Shown: positions 50,343 through 55,179 of the stretch, piece after piece
How positions within the stretch are numbered: position 1 is the stretch's first letter
Layout of the letters: each line of letters begins with the position of its first letter
Source of the DNA: a virus
Length of the DNA stretch: 55,179 nt
Strand: one strand, 5' to 3'
Virus record (IMG/VR): IMGVR_UViG_3300046734_000050
Location: 1 to 55,179 of that record
Position numbers and translations under genes: made by a program
The notes under the pieces: generated by a model
Told to the model about the DNA's origin: nothing
The model's input: only the letters and a program-made list of their open reading frames with translations
The model's database searches: none

Positions 50343-50405
50343 TTATATTAATTAAATTTAAACACCTTTCGTAAGAACTCAAGGTGCTTTAAATTTAATA
50401 TATAA
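50343..50405 (-). other. Leader hairpin 5
   Basis: A stem of about 20 pairs closed by CACCTT/AAGGTG (left arm ending 50368, right arm starting 50381) with a one-base bulge and a 12-base loop. The pairs next to the loop differ from hairpin 4 on both strands yet still match. It forms the 5' end of the main early transcript and ends 16 bases before ATG 50327. Confidence 0.8.
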
Positions 50406-50427
50406 CTAAATGGTTTCGGTTTGTCAA
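50399..50427 (-). promoter_or_regulatory. Main leftward early promoter
   Basis: Minus-strand TTGACA (50427-50422), 17 bases, then TATATA (50404-50399). Transcription would start near 50392, so leader hairpin 5 begins at or very near the 5' end of the mRNA. A TGTCGA...TCGACA dyad lies 15 bases upstream of the -35 box. Confidence 0.65.
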
Positions 50428-50442
50428 GCCATCAATAGACTT

Positions 50443-50462
50443 TGTCGAAGTAAGTATCGACA
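50443..50462. promoter_or_regulatory. Dyad upstream of the early promoter
   Basis: TGTCGA, eight bases, TCGACA: a perfect six-base inverted repeat 16 bases upstream of the -35 box. Candidate operator or activator site. Confidence 0.4.
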
Positions 50463-50486
50463 TTGTTTTTTTAAGAAGACTTCAAC

Positions 50487-50502
50487 AGTCCAACATTGGA
50501 CA
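50487..50502. promoter_or_regulatory. Dyad GTCCAACATTGGAC, copy 6
   Basis: Six-base arms around CA, about 60 bases upstream of the early promoter -35 box. Rightmost copy of the family. Confidence 0.7.
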
Positions 50503-50737
50503 CTTAACTTACTACCACTAGGGTAGTAAAAAAGCCATACTCCTCCACTCCGTACTACCTCTTGTTGCAAAAATGTCACACTTCTCATCGAAGATGAATA
50601 GGAAACTGATAGTAAATGAGTTGTTTACTTAGAATAAGTACTTGATTTTACTACATTTTATATGCTTTAGCATATAGAGCTTGGGAAGAAGTCTTCAATT
50701 CTATCAGAAAAGACTCTTTGAGATGAGAACTCTAGCC

Positions 50738-50778
50738 AATCCCTAGCCCTCGGCAGGGGTCAGTGGGGGGTAGGGGTT
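50738..50778. other. GC-rich patch with G-runs
   Basis: A 40-base GC-rich island in AT-rich surroundings, containing CCCT-CGGC-AGGG (a 4-bp hairpin) and runs of four, six and four G. Outer ATCCCTA/TAGGGGT arms can pair. A G-rich structure or protein site is possible. Confidence 0.5.
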
Positions 50779-50874
50779 ATATATATATACAGAAATACAC
50801 AGATTAGGAAAACTAAGTGTTAACTACAATAGAAACTGTACAAACATATACACACAAGCACACACAAATAAGTG

Positions 50875-50903
50875 TTGCATTTATATCACACGCATGTTAT
50901 AAT
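50875..50903 (+). promoter_or_regulatory. Rightward promoter 1
   Basis: TTGCAT (50875-50880), 17 bases, TATAAT (50898-50903). First of two closely spaced rightward promoters. Confidence 0.5.
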
Positions 50904-50928
50904 CGTACATGCCTAAAAATAATTGGGG

Positions 50929-50957
50929 TTGACAAGTATCGTGATTGATGGTATAAC
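50929..50957 (+). promoter_or_regulatory. Rightward promoter 2
   Basis: TTGACA (50929-50934), 17 bases, TATAAC (50952-50957). It would start the late transcript near 50964, about 140 bases before the first rightward gene; the 17-base direct repeats then lie in the leader. Confidence 0.6.
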
Positions 50958-50984
50958 TTAGGGCATAATCAACACACACTTATA

Positions 50985-51048
50985 ATGTAACACTTAAATG
51001 TTTATTACTTATTCTTGTTAAATTCACTTATATGTAACACTTAAATGT
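50985..51048. repeat. Pair of 17-base direct repeats
   Basis: ATGTAACACTTAAATGT occurs at 50985-51001 and 51032-51048, 47 bases apart. The core TAACACTT also occurs inverted at 50815-50822 and, with one change, at 50870-50877. Iteron-like or operator-like. Confidence 0.6.
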
Positions 51049-51106
51049 ACACATAAGTAATCCTCCCTAATAAATATATCCGTAATAAATAAAAAGTTGC
51101 TTGACA

Positions 51107-51319
51107 ATGAAACGAAAATCAGTAAAACTATATACACCAGAGAATATGTTAGAAGCATTTTATGATGCTATCCGTAATAACAAACTAAAAGAATTGCACA
51201 TTCCCCATAGTTCCGTATTTTATGTACGTGCTGCTATTGAAGCCGACACTGGAGTGCGATACACTCTGAAACATGTAGAGACTGCAATGAAGGCAGAAGG
51301 GATGTTAAATGATGTTTGA
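51107..51319 (+). CDS. First rightward gene, small HTH-like protein
   Basis: A 70-residue protein (RKSVKLYTPENMLEAFYDAI, IPHSSVFYVRAAIEADTG, YTLKHVETAMKAEGML) with a helical pattern conserved in marine phages as I recall, possibly DNA-binding. ATG 51107 lacks a Shine-Dalgarno sequence, so initiation may be weak or of an unusual kind. It lies behind two promoters and could regulate late expression. Confidence 0.65.
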   Translation: MKRKSVKLYTPENMLEAFYDAIRNNKLKELHIPHSSVFYVRAAIEADTGVRYTLKHVETAMKAEGMLNDV

Positions 51320-51509
51320 AGCATTTGTATTTATTTGTATGTTGAAAGACCCAACGAACTGTCAGACATTACAAGATACACAAGGACCATACCAAAAAGA
51401 ATCACAGTGCGTAAAGAGAGCATATCAGATAGCTGTAGAGTTACCTGAGTGGATGCCTGAGTATGTTGCTCTTCGGTACAAATGTGATAATAAAGGACAA
51501 GGCGTATGA
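51309..51509 (+). CDS. Small Cys-containing protein with hydrophobic N-terminus
   Basis: A 66-residue protein with a hydrophobic start (FEAFVFICML), then NCQTLQDTQGPYQKESQCVKRAYQ and CDNK near the end. The layout, a hydrophobic N-terminus and spaced cysteines, is like the gene at 54791-54973. It may be exported with disulfides. It overlaps the previous gene, and the next ATG overlaps its stop. Confidence 0.55.
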   Translation: MMFEAFVFICMLKDPTNCQTLQDTQGPYQKESQCVKRAYQIAVELPEWMPEYVALRYKCDNKGQGV

Positions 51510-51781
51510 CTGTAGAAAAATCAGGTGAGAAGTTTTCAGGTTATAACAAACCTAAACGTACCCCTAAACATCCTAAGAAGTCACATGCCGTATTAGCCAA
51601 GGAAGGCGATAAAATTAGATTAATACGCTTTGGTCAGCAAGGCGTTAAAGGTGCTGGTAAAAATCCTACCACAGCGAAGGATAAGGCACGTAAGAAGAGT
51701 TATTATGCTAGACATAATGCTCAAGGCAAACCAACTTCAAAGTTATCAGCGAAGTACTGGTCGCATAAGGTAAAATGGTAG
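51506..51781 (+). CDS. Conserved small basic protein
   Basis: A 91-residue Lys-rich protein with the conserved marine-phage pattern SHAVLAKEGDKIRLIRFGQQGVKGAGKNP (split SHAVLAKEGDKIRL, IRFGQQGVKGAGKNP) and an end AKYWSHKVKW. I recall it from many phage genomes as a conserved hypothetical. The charge suggests DNA or RNA binding. Function unknown. Confidence 0.7.
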   Translation: MTVEKSGEKFSGYNKPKRTPKHPKKSHAVLAKEGDKIRLIRFGQQGVKGAGKNPTTAKDKARKKSYYARHNAQGKPTSKLSAKYWSHKVKW

Positions 51782-51791
51782 GAGTAATACT

Positions 51792-52391
51792 ATGTCTGAA
51801 GACGTTATAAAAAAATATAAACAAAGATTAAAAAAAGATTTAGTGCAACCTAAGTCTAAAAAAGAAACAACTAAAAAAAAATCAAGCTTGACTAAGCCTA
51901 AAAGTTCTAAGCTAGGAACAGGTAGTAAAAGCAGTGGTTCAAAAAATCCTACTACTGTAAAAAATATAAAGGAAAAGAAAAGCATACTATCTGGAATGAA
52001 TTTTAAAGATATATTTAATACGTACATTGCAGGTTCTAAGACTAAAATTAAACCAAAGAAAAAAACAACATCAACTAAAACAAAAACGATGTCCGATAAA
52101 TATAAAACTCAAATGTCTAAAATAGCTAAAAATGAAAAAGGTGTCAAGTCTTCTCAAAATGACGCAAACAAATACTCTAAGTTAAAAAGTGACGCTACTA
52201 AAAAGCTAATGAATAAAAAGAAAAGCACAACCACTAAAAAGAAAACACCTATAGTAACTAAAGAGCAGTTAAGAAAATCAGGTCTAACCTTACGTGATTA
52301 CATGAATATGTTACAAGGTAAAACACGTAGAGATTATAAGGATGTTAAAAAAGCAGCCGTAAAGAAAAGAGCAAAAGGAGCAATCACATGA
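51792..52391 (+). CDS. Lysine-rich protein
   Basis: A 199-residue protein, roughly one third Lys, low complexity, with a more ordered C-terminus (QLRKSGLTLRDYMNMLQGKTRRDY, split QLRKSGLTLRDYM, MLQGKTRRDY) that is conserved in marine phages as I recall. It resembles histone tails in composition. GTAGGAGTAAT precedes the ATG. It may bind DNA in the virion or cell; unproven. Confidence 0.6.
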   Translation: MSEDVIKKYKQRLKKDLVQPKSKKETTKKKSSLTKPKSSKLGTGSKSSGSKNPTTVKNIKEKKSILSGMNFKDIFNTYIAGSKTKIKPKKKTTSTKTKTMSDKYKTQMSKIAKNEKGVKSSQNDANKYSKLKSDATKKLMNKKKSTTTKKKTPIVTKEQLRKSGLTLRDYMNMLQGKTRRDYKDVKKAAVKKRAKGAIT

Positions 52392-53149
52392 GTGCAAAAG
52401 CAAAATTAGCCGCTAATATATTAAAAGCTTTAGGTAAAAAAACTAGCAAGAAGAAAAAAGAGTTAGAAGCAAAGACTCTTAAAGAGTTAAAAAAAGAAGC
52501 AAAATTAGTTCAGGGTCATTCATCCGATAGAAAAACAAATTTTAAAGATGCACGTAAAAAAACAGATAACAAAAAAGTTACTGAAACTTTAAAAAAAGAA
52601 CAGAAAAGACAATTAAACGTTAACAAAAACCAAAAGTCAGGTGGAGGCGTAAATAAAATTGTAAGAGGTGATGAAAGTAAAGATGCTCTTAAAACTGCAC
52701 CTATGACACAAAAAGAACTAAAAGCACAAGGTGCAGTAAGTGGACCTTCTTCTATGGCATTTATGGCTGCTATTAAAGGTAAAGCAAAAGCCTTAGCTGA
52801 ACAAGTACAAAAGAAAAAGAAGCTGTATGATAATTTATCTGCCTCAGATAAAAAAGGAGAAAAAGGACAGCTACTACAAAATGCTATTAAAGATATGCAG
52901 AAGAAACTAAAAGGTCAAGTACCTATTCGTACTTTACGAGACGCAAATCTTTTAAATAAAGGTGGATTAGCTACGCCTAAGCCTAATCAAACAGGATTAA
53001 AGAAACTACCTACTACTGTACGTAACAAGATGGGTTACATGTATGGTGGTGGAATAGCTAAGAAAAAGAAAACAGGAAGTATGGACTACCGTAAGGGTGG
53101 ACTTGTAATAATGATAGGCATGGGTAAACCTAAGAAAGGAACAAAATAA
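52388..53149 (+). CDS. Lysine-rich protein with KGG-type C-terminus
   Basis: A 253-residue Lys-rich, helical protein with a more neutral middle (SGPSSMAFMAAIKGKAKAL) and a C-terminus of KGGLATPKPNQTG, GYMYGGGIAKKK and RKGGLVIMIG. KGG motifs recur in several proteins here. It starts within the previous stop (ATGA) and its stop overlaps the next ATG. Function unknown, perhaps a virion or nucleic-acid-condensing protein. Confidence 0.6.
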   Translation: MSAKAKLAANILKALGKKTSKKKKELEAKTLKELKKEAKLVQGHSSDRKTNFKDARKKTDNKKVTETLKKEQKRQLNVNKNQKSGGGVNKIVRGDESKDALKTAPMTQKELKAQGAVSGPSSMAFMAAIKGKAKALAEQVQKKKKLYDNLSASDKKGEKGQLLQNAIKDMQKKLKGQVPIRTLRDANLLNKGGLATPKPNQTGLKKLPTTVRNKMGYMYGGGIAKKKKTGSMDYRKGGLVIMIGMGKPKKGTK

Positions 53150-53442
53150 TGGCTATGGATGCGAAAAAAGGAATGACTGATGCACAGATAATGAAACAGA
53201 TTATCAAAGATGCAACTAAAGGTCTAAAGGGTGAAGAAAAACAAAAGGTAATTAGAGACTTATTTGTTAAAGTTATGCCAAAACCAAAAGGCATGACAAA
53301 CAAAAAGAAAACAACCATGACTACTAAAAAAATGACAGCAGCTAAAGGTGGTATGGCTAAGAAAACTAAGTACATGGCTAAGGGTGGTGCAACTAAAAAG
53401 ACTAAGTACATGGCTAAGGGTGGAGCTGCTAAAAAGAAGTAA
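53149..53442 (+). CDS. Lysine-rich protein with tandem KYMAKGGA repeats
   Basis: A 97-residue protein. The N-terminal half is a normal helical domain (AQIMKQIIKDATKG-like). The C-terminal half is Lys-rich and has two near-identical units KKTKYMAKGGA encoded by almost identical DNA (about 53359-53430). It ends in KKK and overlaps the next ATG. It is a third KGG-type basic protein in this cluster. Unknown function. Confidence 0.6.
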   Translation: MAMDAKKGMTDAQIMKQIIKDATKGLKGEEKQKVIRDLFVKVMPKPKGMTNKKKTTMTTKKMTAAKGGMAKKTKYMAKGGATKKTKYMAKGGAAKKK

Positions 53443-54146
53443 TGTCTTATCTGATAAGTAACGTACCACATTTTAAATGTTGGGTACGTAGGGAGTTCAC
53501 ATGTAATCATCTGGACTACCACGGAGAATATCTCCACGCATTAGCGTTTGCCGTGAATACCATACCTGACAGGTCATTAAGTTTTCAGGTAGTCTTTACT
53601 GGAAGTACTGAAGAAGATAATGTACATGGTGGTGCTATGTGGGCTAGGATGCCAATACAAGCACTTGTAGCTGATATACCTGTAGATGAATGGGCAGAGC
53701 CAATGGAAGACCACTTGTGTCAACCTTGGGATTGTGAGTCTAGGCATCATAGTGTTATAGTAATGGACAGAGTAAGTTCTAGTCCATGGCTGTGTAAGAT
53801 AGACAATGAGTTCTACAAAGCTAAGTATATGTTTACAGTGGACTATACTGACAGTGATATAGCAGATGACCCTGCACAGCATAAACAATCACACGTAATG
53901 TATTTGATTGATGCAGGTAAATGGACAGGTAACATTGTAGCCTTACCGAATAACAGAGTAAGAGCCACAAGTCCTGCTTTATGGGTTACAGGTGAAGGTG
54001 CTCCTGATTTTACACCATCACAGTGGACACACTCAGCAGAGTCACATGAGTCTTACTTAGACCCATATACTACATTTAATAATCTTTATGAGGATAGAGA
54101 TGGCAATAAAAAAAGCAAAAGCAACAATAAAAAAAGTAGCAAGTAA
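53442..54146 (+). CDS. Conserved marine-phage protein of unknown function
   Basis: A 234-residue protein with blocks I recall as highly conserved in marine phages: DYHGEYLHALAFAVNTIPDR, VHGGAMWARMPIQALVAD, MEDHLCQPWDCESRHHSV, ADDPAQHKQSHVMYLIDAG and GNIVALPNNRVRATSPALW. It has many His, Cys and Trp residues and could bind metal. The very basic Ser/Lys/Asn tail overlaps the next gene. Neither fold nor function is known to me. Confidence 0.7.
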   Translation: MSYLISNVPHFKCWVRREFTCNHLDYHGEYLHALAFAVNTIPDRSLSFQVVFTGSTEEDNVHGGAMWARMPIQALVADIPVDEWAEPMEDHLCQPWDCESRHHSVIVMDRVSSSPWLCKIDNEFYKAKYMFTVDYTDSDIADDPAQHKQSHVMYLIDAGKWTGNIVALPNNRVRATSPALWVTGEGAPDFTPSQWTHSAESHESYLDPYTTFNNLYEDRDGNKKSKSNNKKSSK

Positions 54147-54387
54147 ATTAAAGAAAGCTAGTAAAGCACATGCAGGTCAGGCAAAGGCTTTATCTAAAAT
54201 TAAGTTAAGTAAAGGCGGGAGTACAGTAAACAGTGCTGGGAATTATACTAAACCATCCATGCGTAAGCGATTATTTAGCCAAATCAAGTCGGGTGGTTCA
54301 GGCGGTGCACCCGGTCAATGGTCTGCAAGAAAAGCCCAAATGCTTGCCAAACAATATAAAGCTAAAGGCGGTGGATATAGAAGCTGA
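54100..54387 (+). CDS. Basic protein with GQWSARKAQ motif
   Basis: A 95-residue protein. The first 40 residues are Lys/Ala-rich. The C-terminus NYTKPSMRKRLFSQIKSGG and PGQWSARKAQMLAKQYKAKGGGY matches a small family found in phages and large algal viruses (DUF5872 as I remember the name). ATG 54100 is chosen over 54088 because AGGA lies just upstream. The stop overlaps the next start (TGATG). Confidence 0.65.
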   Translation: MAIKKAKATIKKVASKLKKASKAHAGQAKALSKIKLSKGGSTVNSAGNYTKPSMRKRLFSQIKSGGSGGAPGQWSARKAQMLAKQYKAKGGGYRS

Positions 54388-54692
54388 TGAAGAAGAAGAA
54401 GGCAGACCCTAAAGTTGGCACAGGTAAAAAACCAAAGGGCAGTGACAGAAGACTGTATACGGATGAAAATCCTAAAGACACAGTTAGTATCAAGTTTGCC
54501 ACAGTCGCAGATGCCAAAGCAACCATTGCAAAAGTTAAGAGAATTAATAAACCGTTTGCGAGAAAGATACAGATACTTACAGTCCTTGAACAACGAGCCA
54601 AAGTATCTGGGAAGAAAGAGCAAGCAAGACTTGCAAGAATAGCAAAAGAGCAATTAAGAAAGAAACACGAAAATGATAAAAGAAAAGTGTGA
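54387..54692 (+). CDS. Small basic conserved protein
   Basis: A 101-residue protein: GTGKKPKGSDRRLYTDENPKD, split GTGKKPKGSDRR and LYTDENPKDTVSIKF, then ATIAKVKRINKPFARKIQIL and a charged helix. I recall the pattern from many marine phages, usually next to the GQWSARKAQ protein. It is basic, without membrane segments. Function unknown. Confidence 0.65.
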   Translation: MKKKKADPKVGTGKKPKGSDRRLYTDENPKDTVSIKFATVADAKATIAKVKRINKPFARKIQILTVLEQRAKVSGKKEQARLARIAKEQLRKKHENDKRKV

Positions 54693-54786
54693 TACATGCG
54701 AATGTTACGAATGTGACTGCGAAGAATGTAATTGTGAATGTCACATAGAAAAAAAGAATGAGGAGGTACAAGGAGTACCTGTATAA
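54673..54786 (+). CDS. Cysteine-rich miniprotein
   Basis: ATG 54673 to TAA 54784-54786, 37 codons. The first 24 residues carry eight cysteines and one His in the pattern CDTCECYECDCEECNCECH. That density is seen in metallothionein-like or zinc-cluster peptides. It overlaps the previous gene by 20 bases and ends five bases before the next ATG, and its 3' end carries an AAGGAG site for that gene. The cysteine spacing is unlikely by chance in an AT-rich frame. Confidence 0.55.
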   Translation: MIKEKCDTCECYECDCEECNCECHIEKKNEEVQGVPV

Positions 54787-54790
54787 ATAA

Positions 54791-54973
54791 ATGATTGAGT
54801 TTGTGCTTGTGTTTATGATGGGATTAAGAGTAGTAGACCAAACACAAACCTTCCAAGATATAGATAGATGTTTATACTTTGCAGAGAGACTGCACAACCA
54901 ACCTTCAATACCACAAAAGGAAGGAGCTAATTTAGAGATAACAGCATACTGTAAACCTATAAGGAAAAAATAA
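54791..54973 (+). CDS. Small protein with hydrophobic N-terminus and Cys pair
   Basis: A 60-residue protein opening FVLVFMMGLRVVDQTQTF, then DIDRCLYFAERL and AYCKP. The short hydrophobic start may be a membrane anchor or export signal, and two cysteines could pair outside the cytoplasm. AAGGAG lies upstream. It is the complete copy of the gene whose end is at 1-60. Similar in layout to 51309-51509. Unknown function. Confidence 0.6.
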   Translation: MIEFVLVFMMGLRVVDQTQTFQDIDRCLYFAERLHNQPSIPQKEGANLEITAYCKPIRKK

Positions 54974-55179
54974 AATGTTAGCAGAACTAGCCGCAGCTAA
55001 CGCTGCTTTCAGTGTCATAAAACAATTTGTGTCCAACGGTAAAGAACTGAGTGGCTGTGCAAAACATATAAGCGATTTTGTATTCTCTAAAGAAGCAATA
55101 GAGAAGAACCTAAAGAAAAAGAAAGCTAAAGGGGTAGGAGGTACAGACTTAGAAGAGTTCATGGCTCTTGAGCAGATAA
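54914..55179. repeat. Right copy of the terminal overlap
   Basis: Matches 1-266 with five substitutions (55013, 55055, 55079, 55103, 55133). All five fall at third codon positions of the gene starting at 54975 and change no amino acid. Confidence 0.9.
54975..55179 (+). CDS. 5' part of the coiled-coil membrane protein gene (partial)
   Basis: ATG 54975 opens 68 codons and runs off the end of the window. The protein is identical to residues 1-68 of the complete gene at 62-505. It is the same gene seen at the other end of the overlap. Confidence 0.85.
   Translation, partial: MLAELAAANAAFSVIKQFVSNGKELSGCAKHISDFVFSKEAIEKNLKKKKAKGVGGTDLEEFMALEQI

Larger units (their letters stand above)
50328..51106. 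promoter_or_regulatory. Divergent non-coding region, possible origin
   Basis: The largest gene-free stretch, between the leftward and rightward units. Besides the promoters and dyads listed separately it holds an 8-bp hairpin (50509-50529), a 7-bp hairpin TATATGC/GCATATA (50659-50676), a GC-rich patch with G-runs (50738-50778), two 17-base direct repeats (50985-51001 and 51032-51048) and several TAACACTT/AAGTGTTA elements. I see no convincing gene in it. This combination fits a transcription control hub and possibly a replication origin. Confidence 0.6.

Noticed and set aside
47340-50410. Early hairpins as intrinsic terminators or a CRISPR array
   Set aside because: Stems are AT-rich without following T-runs, and they precede starts consistently. 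Spacing is irregular and there are no spacers, so it is not a CRISPR array.
50509-50529. Hairpin followed by A-run as a rightward terminator
   Set aside because: A terminator needs a T-run after the stem on the transcribed strand. Here the run is A on the plus strand, and no rightward transcript is expected to end there.
1-55179. Diversity-generating retroelement for the fibre repeats
   Set aside because: No reverse transcriptase gene is present, and the repeats are conserved rather than mutated at adenines.
1-55179. Methanesulfonate monooxygenase and thyX genes, as I recall for phage HMO-2011
   Set aside because: No product here carries the motifs of either family, so they appear absent from this relative.

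Overview
This window looks like a complete, terminally overlapping genome of a marine double-stranded DNA phage with podovirus-type structural genes. The first 266 bases recur at the end (54914-55179) with five substitutions, so the sequence closes into a circle of about 54.9 kb. The closest described group I can name from memory is the HMO-2011-type phages, which infect SAR116, SAR11 and Roseobacter-clade bacteria. The main reasons are a family A DNA polymerase carrying a DnaJ-like zinc finger between its exonuclease and polymerase halves, a genome size near 55 kb, and the same gene set (class II ribonucleotide reductase, MazG, endonuclease I, Toprim primase, DnaB-like helicase). The DNA is AT-rich. 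I see no tRNA gene, CRISPR array or insertion sequence, and the host cannot be fixed from sequence alone.

Layout. Rightward (+) genes run from 51107 through the circular junction to 30395: small basic and cysteine-rich proteins (51.1-54.9 kb), a lysis cassette with holin-like membrane proteins and a T4-type lysozyme (0-2.1 kb), terminase subunits (2.1-4.3 kb), portal, scaffold, major capsid and connector proteins (4.3-13.9 kb), a bank of four tail-fibre-like genes (13.9-22.0 kb), and large internal-virion candidates (22.7-30.4 kb). Leftward (-) genes run from 50327 down to 30414: many small early proteins (42-50.3 kb), a cytosine-5 methyltransferase, a SleB-type cell-wall hydrolase, a tyrosine integrase, then primase, helicase, DNA polymerase, a putative ssDNA-binding protein, a Cas4/RecB-like nuclease, endonuclease I, ribonucleotide reductase, a small nuclease and MazG. 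The two transcription units diverge from a 0.78 kb regulatory region (50328-51106) and converge at about 30.4 kb on an inverted repeat.

How it fits together. The early unit would degrade and resynthesise nucleotides (nucleases, NrdJ, MazG), replicate DNA (PolA, primase, helicase) and resolve branched intermediates (endonuclease I). The late unit builds the virion, packages DNA and lyses the cell. The integrase suggests an option to integrate, but I recognise no repressor.

The least explained signals are in the leftmost early region (47.1-50.5 kb). Five long hairpins with 12-base loops each sit directly in front of an early gene start. Six copies of the dyad GTCCAA-CA-TTGGAC are scattered through the same 3.3 kb, two of them inside coding sequence. 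Together they look like a dedicated early-gene control system I cannot match to a known one. Several short genes (27-58 codons) are also listed because their stop-start overlaps and ribosome binding sites support them.
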